Source: Botryococcus braunii
Lineage: Eukaryota > Chlorophyta > Trebouxiophyceae
Assembly (NCBI GenBank): GCA_002005505.1
Contig: KV908410.1
Location: 405,413 to 469,412 of the forward strand
Direction: 5' to 3'
Length of the DNA stretch: 64,000 nt
Position numbers and translations under genes: made by a program. A model generated the notes under the pieces. It ran no database searches. It had not been told where the DNA came from and saw nothing but the letters and a program-made list of their open reading frames with translations. This document shows, piece by piece, positions 33,959 through 46,424 of the stretch. Each line of letters starts with the position of its first letter. Position 1 is the stretch's first letter.

Positions 33959-36781
33959 CTATGTCATCTTCACAAGTCCAAACCCTCGCCTGTGCATCTG
34001 GAAGGCAGGGCGAGCGAGAGGCTTTGTCAGCATGTCTGCCTTGTTCCTTGCAGACTCCACATAGCAGAGTGTAACCTGCCCCTTTGCAATAGCTTCACGT
34101 GCAAAGTGGAAGCACACTGCAATGTGCTTAGTATACTTGCTATACAGTGGGTTTTTCAGGTTAGCAATGCACCCCTGATTGTCACAGTATAGCTTCACTG
34201 ACCAAGGAGGAGTTCCGATTTCCTCCATGAACCCACGCAGCCAGTTAAGCTCCTTAATAGCCAGACTGGTTGCCATGAATTCTGCTTCCACAGTGGAGGT
34301 AGCAACTGAGTGTTGCTTCTTACTACCCCAGACCACAGCACTGCCAAACACTGATAGCACATATCCCGAGGTAGAATGCCTGCTGTCAATATCGCCAGCA
34401 TAATCTGCATCAACATGACCTTCTAACACAGGCCCTTTCCCTCCCAGCACTAAGACACACTCTCGAGTAGACTGAAGATACCTCAATACCCTCAAGCCCT
34501 CATTCATGTGGGCAGTGGTGGGAGCGTTCCGGTAACGGGACAGAACACCCACAGCCTGAGCTATATCAGGTCGAGTTGTATTAGCAATATACAACAGAGA
34601 CCCAACAAGCTCACAATATCTATGCCCGGGAGGCAGTGGAGTCCCAGACCCAAAGCTGGTCTCACCCACTGTAACCTGCGGCATCCCAGACATCACAAAG
34701 TCTTTACTCATGGGAGTATCGACTGTACGTGACTCAGCACTCACCCCAAACTTCTCACACAGTGCATCAATCTTAGGCACGCAGCTCAGTGATAAGCACC
34801 GATTCTCTCTATCTCTCAGGATCTGGCAGCCCAAGAAGTCCTTGACTTCACCAAGGTCATGAATCTTGAAGCTTGCCAACAGCTCCTTTTTCACCCATTC
34901 TATCTCTTCCGCACCCATTGCCACAATCAAAAGATCATCAACATACACAAGCATGTATGACAGCTCCCCATCCTCGTGTCTCTTTATGTAAACTCCCGCA
35001 TCGCTCTTACACACTTCATATCCCATACTCAGCAGCTTCTCATTCAGGGTCTTGTGCCAAGCCCTGGGAGCCTGCTTCAGGCCATAAAGGGCCTTACGCA
35101 GTCTGCACACAATGTTGGGGTTGCCATTATCAAACCCAGGAGGCTGTGTCACATACACCTCCTCCTCTAATTCACCATTCAAAAAGGCGGTCTTTATATC
35201 CACCTGGTGAATTTCCATGTTCTTTGCTGCAGCAGTTGCTAGCAAAGTCCTCCTGGACCCATAGCTACTGGTGGGTGCAAAGACCTCATCTACATCAACT
35301 CCAGGAATCTGTCTACAGCCCTGGGCTACAAGCCGAGCCTTAAATCTCAACACGTTCCCATGTGCATCAGTCTTCACAGAGAAGATCCAATGCACAGGGA
35401 TCACCTTGTGTCCCCTGGGTCTCTCAACGTACTCCATCACCTCGTGCGCATCAAGAGAATCTTGCTCCTCTTGCATTGCCTGGCGCCAGAATTCCCACTG
35501 AGGGGATCTTTGCGCCTCCCTGAGGTTTCCAGGGATTGGCACCTTGGACCACCTCACCCCAGGTATCTTACCCTTTGCAGGATTCAGATTGTGATCATGC
35601 ACAACATGGCTATCCTCTCTAGGCTCACACGCACGTGCTTCCACTACTCTTTCGCTCGAGGTTACTGCGTTACACACCTCTCTGACTCTCTCCCACTCTG
35701 GAGGTGTCTGCAGCTTTCTCTCCTTGGAGGATTCACATGCTGCTCCACTCAATCTGGGTCTTACATCACTCATCATGTCCCAAATGCACTCATCACTTAA
35801 AGGCGCAGCATAATCTGGCACTGTGCGACACCCTGCAGTGGTGTCTCTCTCATCCACGCTTGTACTCTCACAACACACCTGTGACTCCCCAGTGTGTCCC
35901 TCACAAGCACGCAGAGCCTGGCCATCTGAAGACTCCCTTTGTCCATCAAGTGTCTGATTGGAAATCTCCAAACTGACCTCTCTTGCCTCACTCTCAGCGC
36001 TTACATGATCAGACATGCCCTCCAGCCTGGCCAAGTCCTGTCCATTAGGCTGAGCTTCCGTTGCTTCCCCTGGGCAAATGGCCTCTGACATTCTCCTATT
36101 CTCTCCATCACTCACATCTCCATCATGTTCCACAGTGACCTCAGCTGCAGTCTCACGTGCTGCTACTCTCTGATCATACCGTTGCTGCCGGGTCAGCCCG
36201 TCTTGCCCTCGGACACCCATGGCCCCAACTTCCATTCGAACACATTCTTGCACATTATTCAAACGTTGCATGTGTGACTTGGTCTCCTCGCCTCCTCGCG
36301 CCAGGTTCTCCATGTGTCCGAGTACGGACCAGCTGTGGCCGGACTGCGTATGGCTCAGCTCCGAGGAAGTGGGCTCCCCGTCCACGTTGACACTTGAAGT
36401 CTCAGAATTCTCACAGGGGTTGATTGCACATGGGGTAGTTGCACAGGGGGTGGTTGCACAGGGGGAGTCAGGTCCGGACTGCTGCACGTTGACCTCTCGG
36501 TTGCAGAGAGGCTCAGGATCATCTGAGTCCCAAAAAGACAACTGACCCAAGGACTGCTGGCCCTCCTGTTGTACAAAAGGCAAGGCAAAGGGCTGCTGGA
36601 CTGCATTTGGACTCACAGGAGACATGGTGCTAAGCCCCACTCTGTCTGCGCCCCTTAAGTGCTCCAGAAAAGTAACATCTCTGCTTTCTTTCCAAATCCC
36701 GTTTCCCATATAAATTCTATATGCCTTTGACACACTGGAATACCCTGTGAAGAGACCAGGGGAGGTCTTAGACTCAAACAC
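33959..36781 (-). CDS. Element A Pol, second part: integrase C-terminus, RT, RNase H
   Basis: The 940-residue frame continues the Gag-Pol reading frame past one TAA. It starts in the integrase C-terminal region (LFTGYSSVSKAYRIYMG), followed by a variable acidic stretch of about 350 residues. The RT then follows, with HWIFSVKTDAHG, KTAFLNGELEEEVYV, LYGLKQAPRAWH and the active-site box YVDDLLIV (near 34930-34955). RNase H follows, with HVDADYAGD, TSTVEAEFMA and KYTKHIAV. All core motifs are intact. Translation probably begins upstream rather than at this frame's own start. Confidence 0.9.
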   Translation of the reverse strand: MFESKTSPGLFTGYSSVSKAYRIYMGNGIWKESRDVTFLEHLRGADRVGLSTMSPVSPNAVQQPFALPFVQQEGQQSLGQLSFWDSDDPEPLCNREVNVQQSGPDSPCATTPCATTPCAINPCENSETSSVNVDGEPTSSELSHTQSGHSWSVLGHMENLARGGEETKSHMQRLNNVQECVRMEVGAMGVRGQDGLTRQQRYDQRVAARETAAEVTVEHDGDVSDGENRRMSEAICPGEATEAQPNGQDLARLEGMSDHVSAESEAREVSLEISNQTLDGQRESSDGQALRACEGHTGESQVCCESTSVDERDTTAGCRTVPDYAAPLSDECIWDMMSDVRPRLSGAACESSKERKLQTPPEWERVREVCNAVTSSERVVEARACEPREDSHVVHDHNLNPAKGKIPGVRWSKVPIPGNLREAQRSPQWEFWRQAMQEEQDSLDAHEVMEYVERPRGHKVIPVHWIFSVKTDAHGNVLRFKARLVAQGCRQIPGVDVDEVFAPTSSYGSRRTLLATAAAKNMEIHQVDIKTAFLNGELEEEVYVTQPPGFDNGNPNIVCRLRKALYGLKQAPRAWHKTLNEKLLSMGYEVCKSDAGVYIKRHEDGELSYMLVYVDDLLIVAMGAEEIEWVKKELLASFKIHDLGEVKDFLGCQILRDRENRCLSLSCVPKIDALCEKFGVSAESRTVDTPMSKDFVMSGMPQVTVGETSFGSGTPLPPGHRYCELVGSLLYIANTTRPDIAQAVGVLSRYRNAPTTAHMNEGLRVLRYLQSTRECVLVLGGKGPVLEGHVDADYAGDIDSRHSTSGYVLSVFGSAVVWGSKKQHSVATSTVEAEFMATSLAIKELNWLRGFMEEIGTPPWSVKLYCDNQGCIANLKNPLYSKYTKHIAVCFHFAREAIAKGQVTLCYVESARNKADMLTKPLARPAFQMHRRGFGLVKMT

Positions 36782-36787
36782 TCCCCT

Positions 36788-39109
36788 TTAGTGATCAGGT
36801 ATGTGCACATGTGCTAGACAGCCAAAAGTCCTGAGCAGGGATACATCGGGCTTTACCCCATGGAAGGCTTCATAAGGCGTCTTGTCACGTCCAGTCACAG
36901 GTCCCATATTGTACAGGATGCAGGCTGTCTCCACTGCTTCCTTCCAGAGTGACTGTTTGGCAGCTGCATGCAACATGAGTGTTCTGGCCTTCTCCTTGAT
37001 TGTTCGGTTCATCCGTTCAGCAACGCCATTTTGCTGAGGCGTGTATGCTGCAGAGGTCTCAAATTTAATTCCCTCCTGCGTACAGAAACCCTTCAATGTA
37101 CTGTTGAGGAATTCTGTCCCCCTGTCAGTACGAATGCACTTAACAGAGCGGTTCAACTGCCTCTGCCAAAAAATCAGGAGGTCTCTGACTGCACTGCTGA
37201 TTGCATCCTTGGTTTTTACTGCCAGGGCTATGACGTAGTGCGTAGCCTCATCCACAATCGTGACAAAGAAGCGCTCCCCAGTAATAGCTGTAGGGGAGAT
37301 GGGGCCAACTGTGTCCAAATGAATTCTCTCAAGGGGCTCAGTGGCTGCTCTGGAACTGGTTCCAAAAGGGGGACGACTGTGCTTTCCTTGAATGCACGCT
37401 TCACATGAAGAGTGACAGTTTGCGCAAGGGGAGAGAGATACAGGGATGCCCAGGACCAAATCTTCAGACTGCAGTCGCCTCATATTAACCTCCCCTGGGT
37501 GCCCCAGTCTACTGTGCCACAGTGCTCTCAATCTGCAATCATGAGCGACTGGTGCTCTGGCTGTGTTAACGAACACAGAGACAGGGTTTCTGACTGGACT
37601 GACCTTCTGCAAGAAATACAGGCCATTTCTCTGTGCAACTGAACAAGACCAGTTTTGAGCGCCACGCATACCAGTGTAACTTCCCACACTGTCTGTCACA
37701 AAACTAGCCCCATCACGTATAGCAGCTGTCACTGAAATCAGATTAGCTGTAGCTGAAGGAACACAATGCACATTGTGAAGCCACAGGGGTTGCTGTTCTG
37801 CACTGCTCAAGCATAGGGAACCAGTTGCAATTATCTGTCCCGTGGCATCTGACGTAGCCATATGCAAAGGAATGGGATTTCTGTGCAGGGTGGGGGAATG
37901 TAGCAGGGACAGATCATTGACTAGGTGGATGGTGGCTCCACTGTCCACCAGAAAACTTCTCGCTTCTGGCATGACGCGTGTTGGTGTTAAGACATTCAGA
38001 GAAATCATGGCAGACATACCAGAGGGTGGTGGATATCCCCCGGGGAAAAAGTTGTTGCCGTTCCCGCTGCCCTCCGGAGGTCGAGCCACTGCAGCCGACG
38101 CTTGATTTTGGAATTGCGGAAGCAGATTGGCCATTGCAGCCATGACTTGCTGCAGGTTCTGTTGCATCTTCTCGTCCGCCTCCTTCTTGAGGCAGTTCCT
38201 CTCAAAATGGCCTAGCTTGTTGCAGTAGCGGCAGCGCCTGTTGTCACGCCGGTCCCGTCCCTCCACCTTGGTCGATGAAGCTTGGCCCCCCTGGCCTCCA
38301 GCTTGGGTCTCCTGTGGGCTTGCAGTCCCTGGTGTGGTGGAGTAGGCTGGTGTGATGGCTGCCCTGGCCACAGGGGTGACTCTGGGGACCTGGTCGTTGA
38401 AGCCCAGTCCCTTGGCTGTGGTGGAGATGATCTCCCACAGTCCCTCCAGATCCTTCCCAGCAGATGAGGAGAACATCCCAGTCTCCTTCGCTTCCTCTGG
38501 CAGGCCCTTGATGATTGCCAGCTTGGCTTCTCTCTCCATGATGGAGTGCCCATTTCGCTTGAGTGCATGGAAGAGTGCCACCTTCCTGTTGTAGTAGTCC
38601 TCCAACGTTTCTGTCTCTCCCATGCTGGTGTGTAGGAGCTCCAGCCAGCGTGCTGTTACCTCCTGGTCTGCCCCTCCAGTAAAACGCTCTCGAACCCACT
38701 GGTAGGCATTGGCTGCCACTTGCATTGCAGCCAGCTTGGCACCCCACGCCTTGGGGACGCTCTCAATCAGCATTAGGAGCGCTGCTGCATTCTCCTCTGT
38801 GTCTGGCATTGGAGCTTCAATGGCTGCCTTGCACCTTTTGAGGCCACAGGCTGCCACATATGCCAGATCCCAGAGTGGAAATTCCACTCCCTCTCTGTCC
38901 AGAGTCACTGGACATTTGACATTCGTGGTGACGACGCCACCGGTTTTCGTCATTGCGATGCACATCTCTCCACTCTGCGCAGTGGAGTTTGCTGGCTGGC
39001 TGGGTGATGCACTGATGGAGGAGCCAGACCCAGCTGATCCAGACTCCGTTGCAGTGTGCTTACTTCTCGTTTTCATGATCACTTGTCTGCTTCTAGTTTT
39101 CATGATCAA
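36788..39109 (-). CDS. Element A Gag, protease and integrase core
   Basis: The 773-residue frame starts with a short duplicated MKTRS motif. It contains the Gag domain, a CCHC knuckle (CRYCNKLGHFERNC, near residue 292), a protease active site (FLVDSGATIHL, near 387), the pre-integrase HxxC region (LWHSRLGHPGE, with CEACIQGKHSRPPF), and an integrase DDE core (HLDTVGP; DRGTEFLN; TPQQNGVAERMNR). It ends HIPDH then TAA (36788-36790). The same frame continues beyond the stop, and at the matching place element B encodes a Gln (PDVQRS), so the stop most simply arose by one CAA to TAA change. Readthrough is an alternative. Confidence 0.9.
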   Translation of the reverse strand: MIMKTRSRQVIMKTRSKHTATESGSAGSGSSISASPSQPANSTAQSGEMCIAMTKTGGVVTTNVKCPVTLDREGVEFPLWDLAYVAACGLKRCKAAIEAPMPDTEENAAALLMLIESVPKAWGAKLAAMQVAANAYQWVRERFTGGADQEVTARWLELLHTSMGETETLEDYYNRKVALFHALKRNGHSIMEREAKLAIIKGLPEEAKETGMFSSSAGKDLEGLWEIISTTAKGLGFNDQVPRVTPVARAAITPAYSTTPGTASPQETQAGGQGGQASSTKVEGRDRRDNRRCRYCNKLGHFERNCLKKEADEKMQQNLQQVMAAMANLLPQFQNQASAAVARPPEGSGNGNNFFPGGYPPPSGMSAMISLNVLTPTRVMPEARSFLVDSGATIHLVNDLSLLHSPTLHRNPIPLHMATSDATGQIIATGSLCLSSAEQQPLWLHNVHCVPSATANLISVTAAIRDGASFVTDSVGSYTGMRGAQNWSCSVAQRNGLYFLQKVSPVRNPVSVFVNTARAPVAHDCRLRALWHSRLGHPGEVNMRRLQSEDLVLGIPVSLSPCANCHSSCEACIQGKHSRPPFGTSSRAATEPLERIHLDTVGPISPTAITGERFFVTIVDEATHYVIALAVKTKDAISSAVRDLLIFWQRQLNRSVKCIRTDRGTEFLNSTLKGFCTQEGIKFETSAAYTPQQNGVAERMNRTIKEKARTLMLHAAAKQSLWKEAVETACILYNMGPVTGRDKTPYEAFHGVKPDVSLLRTFGCLAHVHIPDH

Positions 39110-39395
39110 GCCAGTTCTTCACTCCAAGCCTTAAATGACTTCCCCTGGAAGCACTTCTTCCTAGCTCTGACACTGAGTTGATCAGTCCCAGAAGTACTTC
39201 TGCTTTCCCAGCCCAGTTGCTACTGTACAACAATTCCTTCCAGCACTACAGAAGGAATAATTTTACGTGACTAGCTCGATATGTTTGAACGGCCAGACCT
39301 CACTCGTCAGTGAAGCTCGCAGTCTCGAAGCGGGGTCCGAAACCCCTTTTCTCCCTGGAAATCTGTCGTGCGTCACTGCAAGCTCAGCTTGGAAA

Positions 39396-39411
39396 GCGTG
39401 GGCCCATAACC
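39396..39411 (-). other. Primer-binding site of element A (half-tRNA type)
   Basis: Directly inside the 5' LTR the element strand reads GGTTATGGGCCCACGC. The first 13 bases are complementary to the anticodon stem-loop of initiator tRNA-Met (GGGCCCAUAACC), as in Drosophila copia. They are not complementary to the tRNA 3' end. Confidence 0.8.
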
Positions 39412-40290
39412 TCAAACATTTCTGCTTGCGGCGTCACCTGCAGTGATGGCACGACGGCAGCGTCAGTTCGTAGCCTGTGGGAAAAACCGTCCACGCTACA
39501 ACGTTTCCAGGAACAGCACACAGCACTCTCCAACAGTAGAGGTTGGTCAAGGATACCAACATGCTTCGGACAAGTCTTACAAATGATGTTAACTGCTCTC
39601 ACTCTTGCTAAAGACCACGTAACACTACGCCTTGCCTGATAGCAGAGTTCAGCACCAAAGAGGCCTTGCGATGTCTACTTTACGTCACTAGAATACAATA
39701 ATAGTTCATCAGTAACTCAGCAAGGTCTCTTTGTGATGTTTGTACAGTGAAACTATCTTACCGCCACAACGGTGGACGTCAACATAAGTCTCAATGAGGT
39801 CAAACATTCAGTGCGCTCTCGTCATGCACTCTCATCAATGCACACAGCATTAATATCTAACTGGTCTGAATGTTTGAGCACAATCGTATCTGGAACGACT
39901 TTGAGAATCCTAAACACACCTGCAGTGATGGCACGACGGCAGCGTCAGTTCGTAGCCTGTGGGAAAAACCGTCCACGCTACAACGTTTCCAGGAACAGCA
40001 CACAGCACTCTCCAACAGTAGAGGTTGGTCAAGGATACCAACATGCTTCGGACAAGTACCGAGCCGTTCCTGGGCTGCCCAGGGATGGCTCGGACTGCAG
40101 GGATCCTAAAGTACTACCATACGTAATGTCTATTGAGAACGCATATCGTACAAGTCACGTGTTATGTCATTGAGGTACGAGTATGATCTATACCGTTCAT
40201 AAAGGGCTATAAAGGCTATAGTTTACACTGCTGTTGATGGCATGTGACAGGGGATGTCACTAAGTACAGTATTGACCAATTCATTCAACA
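39412..40290 (-). repeat. 5' LTR of element A
   Basis: Partner of 33055-33933 with two differences. It carries the same internal 141-bp duplication and presumably the element promoter. Confidence 0.92.
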
Positions 40291-40295
40291 TTTTT
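40291..40295. repeat. Target-site duplication of element A, right copy
   Basis: TTTTT directly after the right LTR, equal to 33050-33054. Confidence 0.8.
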
Positions 40296-40668
40296 GCAGG
40301 GCTTCGGTCTCCCCAGTGACATTCTCCACCGATCCGCTTTTCACGCCCAAGTTCTCCAGAGGCTTGTACTGCTCGCTTAAGATTTCATCAAGGCGCTCTG
40401 AGTAAGTATCTGAGGTCGATTCACTGTTGCTTGTGCCTGAGCTTCCTGGAGATTGATGGCGGCTTGAAGCGGACTCCGTTAATTCGCCTTGTGCTTGCTT
40501 AATATTGACATTGTTGTTGCCCACTTCCCGGAAGTCCCCAGCGACCGCTGCATTTTTTGATTCAAGACTGGCTGAACCTTTTTGCGGAGTTGCTGAGCCA
40601 CCAGCTAAGTCACCATGGTCACAATGGCCATTTCGCCCAGTAGGTTCTGGATCACGGTCTTCAACCTG

Positions 40669-42919
40669 GTTACTATGTAACCGCAAACCTGCAGGGCGGC
40701 ATGTACTGCGCAGAATCCCAATTGTGATTAATTGAACGTCTATGAATTATCAGAGGTACGTTTAACCTAAGCAACAGCAAATTGTTGATCGTTCGTAAAT
40801 CAGCAAATTGCATGCAGCAAATCCACTGATTTAATCTTGGCATGCCCAATAATCAAGATCTTATAAATCTTACACTAGAGATAAACACATTCACGCTGTC
40901 TGAGTTTCAATACTCCATGATGTGTTCACGCGTGCCAGGATGCATACACACATATACACATCATGGAGGGTTGACTCGTAGACAGCATCCTTGTACACAT
41001 GTGCTGGTCGCACGAAGTGTAGGAACTCAATGACAGTCATGAACATGCAGGCTTAAGAACCAACATGGATTTTATCGGCCTATGACTTTAAAGATTTCAA
41101 AGCCTTACTTTTTTCCTTGCAAGAGATTACAAGTGAACATGACTTTTACTTGTAGGACACAAGCAGCTATGGGACTACCTCGGGAACGAATGGTGGAAAA
41201 TCCTGTCCTTTATTATGAAATTCAATCTACGCAACATCCAGAGTCCTGTACAACCAGCCACATGCTCCTCAGAAAGTTGCTACTCGAAGGATCCCGAAAC
41301 TCTTGATATCTAACGTTCAAACGGGAAAACGGCCGCAGTCCAAGGCTTGAAACGACATGCTGAGGAATTCGAAGCATTTATTCAGTATAACAACAACGAC
41401 CAATTCATATGGATCAATCATGCCTCACACCGCACGTGTCAGTGAGATCACCGGTGAGTTACAGCAACAAAGCACCCCAGAGCCTTTGTGATTATGGAAA
41501 TGTATATGAAATAGAAACTTGATTTACTCTTGCAGACAATGCTTCTCGGAATATATTCCACTCTTCCTGCATGCTTATCGTCATCTCCTCCGGTACAAAA
41601 TGTATTTTAGGACTGCCAAGGGTCCCTCGAGACCCCGGCGCAAGGCGTCGCCTGACGGGCGAGCCAAGCAAACTAAACAGAGATGTTGCCTTTCAGTTTT
41701 CTCCCACCGGTGATATCATATCTCTCATCCCTGTGCTGTGCTCTGTTCTCGGTCCTGGTGTGTTTGTCACGCTAAAGGACGCTTTTTACCCGGGAGACGG
41801 GCAACCTTATGGCATCTATGGATCCATAATGATATTTGGCTGATGCTGATATGAATTTGGGAAGAAAAAGGCCTTTCATTACACCACAGCGTTCTGCAAC
41901 CACCTTCCAGGAGAAGCAAGCCCCGAAAGCCGCGTACGAGGTGCACCGAACAGTCCGCTCTTCTGATCATATGCAGGGACAGTGACGTATGAATTAGGGA
42001 AAATGTCTTTAAAAGTGTTTCGGAGGGATGATGTATGCTTGGATGACAAGTTTACTTTGGATTGCACAGGAGGTGCTTAACAACGATGCATCGACCCGCA
42101 AGATCTCTAGCACTTTCACTTTCGGCCATGATCAACCAGATAATTCTGCCACATACCATGTGAAATCAAGTAGAGCGCGACTAAGCAGCAATATCGGGCT
42201 TGAAAAGGCCATGGATCTTTGTGTTAAATCTCAGGTCAAGGTGCCTGGCCTTCGGCGAATGCCGCGATTAAAACTCATGCCGAAAGGTGGGTCAGCCAGT
42301 GGATTCAAACTATTGACCATCATCATTCGAGTCCAGGCTAATCATTCAAGTACCTTTCATTTCGAATGTCGAAGGGTTCCACAACAACCACACTCATCCC
42401 GGCTGGGCGACAATCCGCAGATGAACCTGTGGTACAGCCTCATGAGGCCTCATGAGGCACTGGCCTGTTCCTTGTCTGATGAGCTGGGTGGTTTCGCAGA
42501 ACAACTGACTGCTCCAACTATACTGCTCTGTAGTGAGAGTGCTGAGGCACTCATCAGGGGCGATGAAAGCTGCGCCACTCCTGTTGAAGTTGCAGGCAGA
42601 CGAGTGGATCTTCCATTTGTTGGGAGTCACAACATGCCCATTCCTTTAGGAAGGGACAGTCCAGTTCCAGGTGATCTGCCAGGCCCTCCTGGTTTGTATC
42701 AAGCTCCTTGTTTCTGCGCAGCTTCGATCTTGATAAGGATGACCTACCAGAGCTTTCTGATAGATGCTTGGACTACATCATCAAAAGATTTGAGGAACCC
42801 CTGATCAGAAGACAACCATGCTTTGCATCAGATTAATTACTTGCGCCAACACTTTGCTGTCCACGTATGACATTTATGATATCTGACAAGGGCCTTGCGG
42901 CACAGACGGTGATCAGCAG
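40669..42919. other. Region without a confident gene; possible exons
   Basis: A plus-strand frame of 258 codons runs 42028-42804 without known domains. A shorter segment 42722-42836, after a good TTTCTGCGCAG acceptor, encodes FDLDKDDLPELSDRC and has coding character but ends in TAA without a donor. These could be the end of a plus-strand gene. The rest shows nothing recognisable. Confidence 0.3.
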
Positions 42920-44706
<1,787 letters not shown>

Positions 44707-45416
44707 TCATGCATGCTTCACCCTTGTTACCATCTGTGCTGCGACAAAATGCAGTCAATCACTGCATACTGTTGCTTTAACAAACACGACTTCACACTGC
44801 GCGCCCTGCTTTCGACCCCTGTCGTTGAGAATTAACACTGTGTTTGTCATTCTAATAATGTGTAAAAGTCACTTCAGAAAGAATACGCCACCGCACGTCC
44901 ACTGAACGCCTCGCTGTTAAGTTTTTACCCGTTGTCTTAAGCAGGGCATTTGCATCATGAACAGTGGTTTCCTCAACATGCACTTCACCCCACCCATCAA
45001 ACCATATCACTCAGCAAATGCTTTTAGTCTGCTGGGCTGACCTGAAAGAAGAAAAAAAAAAGGGCCACTGCCTGGACACTTCCCCCTCCATGACAACTAC
45101 TGGTTCTGCTGCTCCCTCGTCAGACTTCTCCTGCGAAGATAAATTATCAACTCCACAATTTCCCCTTGTGATAGTCCTGCCTGTTCTGGGAAAGCCACTA
45201 GGGGTCACTAACAGAAAGTCGTAAACAAATCCACATAACATGTGGTGATGCTTCTGCATGCGCTTGAAAGCCGATGACAAGCACGAATCTGAAGCATAAC
45301 CGCAAGGATAGCAGTCTTCCCCCTGCGCAGCTACAGAAGAGAATACGGCTGCATCTTCTTTGAGCCAATACTTTTTTACAGCTAAGGAATACCATGTCTG
45401 ACCGACTGCTCTTACA
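44707..45416. other. Spacer with an unassigned minus-strand frame
   Basis: A minus-strand frame of 145 codons (45448-45011) overlaps the end of the membrane-protein frame in another register and contains AVKKYWLKEDAAVFSSVAAQ. It looks somewhat coding and might be a downstream exon of that gene, but no phase-correct splice pair was found. The remainder shows nothing. Confidence 0.3.
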
Positions 45417-46424
45417 TCAAGCCAGGGTCCAGCCAATGGACTGTCCATGGATGAACATCACATCCCACACGATGCAACACCCTAAAAACAGAATCACGGG
45501 AAACTCAGCAATGCAAAGAGTCAGAAGCCTGGGAAATCCAAACGGCCATTTCTTGACTCTTCGATCATTGGGAAACTTCCACTGAAGATATGCCTTCCGC
45601 AGGCTGACTTCCCAGTAAAAGGAGAGGCCAACACACATTGCCTGCCAAAGGAGCTGAGCAGTGGCCAGCAAAGCCTGGCAACCAATTGCTGGTGGGACCG
45701 CGAGGTAATCAGGAATAAGATGAGGTGGAGCCACGGGATACCATAGAATCCTGTGAACATTAGGCAACAGGGAACTTGCAGCCTTCTGCAACTCCTCGAT
45801 AATTCTGGGTTCTGTTGATAAAACCCCACACATGTGGGCATTCCCCGACATGGTCAGACATAGCAGTGCCACTTGCACGATGACATGAAGCGTGAATGGG
45901 AGCGGCTCCCCGACTGTCATAAAAAATGTCAGCACGCAGTAGCTGCCATTCATGAAAGCCTTTGCAGAAGACAATGACCCTACTCCTCCTTGACATTCTG
46001 GACAGGTGTACAGATCACGCCCAGCAGCAATTATGCAAAACCGTGAAAGTGCTGTGAGAGCCTCCCACACACCACTGCGTAAATACAGGGAAGGCCACCC
46101 CAGCATGATTACTACACAGCCCGCATGCACAAGGAATGACACAAGCGTCAGGGCTATTGAGTAATTGCTGTTGGTGAACACAGCGCGGTGAGAAAACCCT
46201 GTGACATGGGCATACAGCAACACCCCAATCATTGTTAGGCCGAGAAAGTGCTGCACCAAGGAGAGCTTAAAGAATGATGCTGCAGAGTATCTCTGGTATC
46301 CTTCTTCCAGTGCCTCATCAGGGAAGCTCAGTGGGGAGGGCCACCGTATGGCTGAAGGCTGCTCCAGTGTTTCTTCACACAGTTCGTTTCGGAAAGCGAG
46401 GCCGGTAATCTTCCACACAGACAT
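45417..46424 (-). CDS. Multi-pass membrane protein of unknown family
   Basis: A single-exon frame of 335 residues starting MSVWKITGLAFRNELCEE. It has about six or seven hydrophobic segments: near residues 52-75 (LVQHFLGLTMIGVLLYAHV), 88-110 (SIALTLVSFLVHAGCVVIML), 120-135, 160-195 (two segments, including VIVQVALLCLTMSG), 240-270 and 300-322 (FPVILFLGCCIVWDVMFI). A CPEC pair lies in a loop. The N-terminal 45 residues are polar and probably cytoplasmic. I recognise no transporter or receptor signature, so its location (plasma or organelle membrane) and role are open. The stop is close after the last segment. Confidence 0.65.
   Translation of the reverse strand: MSVWKITGLAFRNELCEETLEQPSAIRWPSPLSFPDEALEEGYQRYSAASFFKLSLVQHFLGLTMIGVLLYAHVTGFSHRAVFTNSNYSIALTLVSFLVHAGCVVIMLGWPSLYLRSGVWEALTALSRFCIIAAGRDLYTCPECQGGVGSLSSAKAFMNGSYCVLTFFMTVGEPLPFTLHVIVQVALLCLTMSGNAHMCGVLSTEPRIIEELQKAASSLLPNVHRILWYPVAPPHLIPDYLAVPPAIGCQALLATAQLLWQAMCVGLSFYWEVSLRKAYLQWKFPNDRRVKKWPFGFPRLLTLCIAEFPVILFLGCCIVWDVMFIHGQSIGWTLA

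Larger units (their letters stand above)
33055..40290 (-). mobile_element. Ty1/copia LTR retrotransposon, element A
   Basis: A complete 7,236-bp element in minus orientation: 5' LTR 39412-40290, primer-binding site 39396-39411, Gag-Pol frames 39109-36788 and 36781-33959, polypurine tract 33934-33943, 3' LTR 33055-33933, and TTTTT target duplication. The domain order (Gag zinc knuckle, protease, integrase, RT, RNase H) is that of the Pseudoviridae/copia group. The LTRs differ at two positions in 879, so it inserted recently. It interrupts a host exon on the same strand. One in-frame stop lies between integrase and RT. Confidence 0.95.
32996..40665 (-). pseudogene. Host coding exon split by copia element A
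   Basis: On the minus strand a frame begins after a TAGTAACCAG acceptor (exon start 40665, VEDRDPEPTG) and runs 125 codons to the target duplication at 40291-40295. Across the 7.2-kb insertion the same frame resumes at 33049 for 18 codons (start RQDEDIGK) to a CAG|GTAGAT donor at 32996/32995. The in-frame fit on both sides, with one copy of the TTTTT duplication removed, indicates that one 143-codon exon was hit. The product is hydrophilic, Ser/Glu/Gln/Asn-rich and probably disordered; I do not recognise the protein. Flanking exons were not identified, so whether it belongs with other minus-strand genes here is unknown. The insertion may be polymorphic. Confidence 0.6.
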
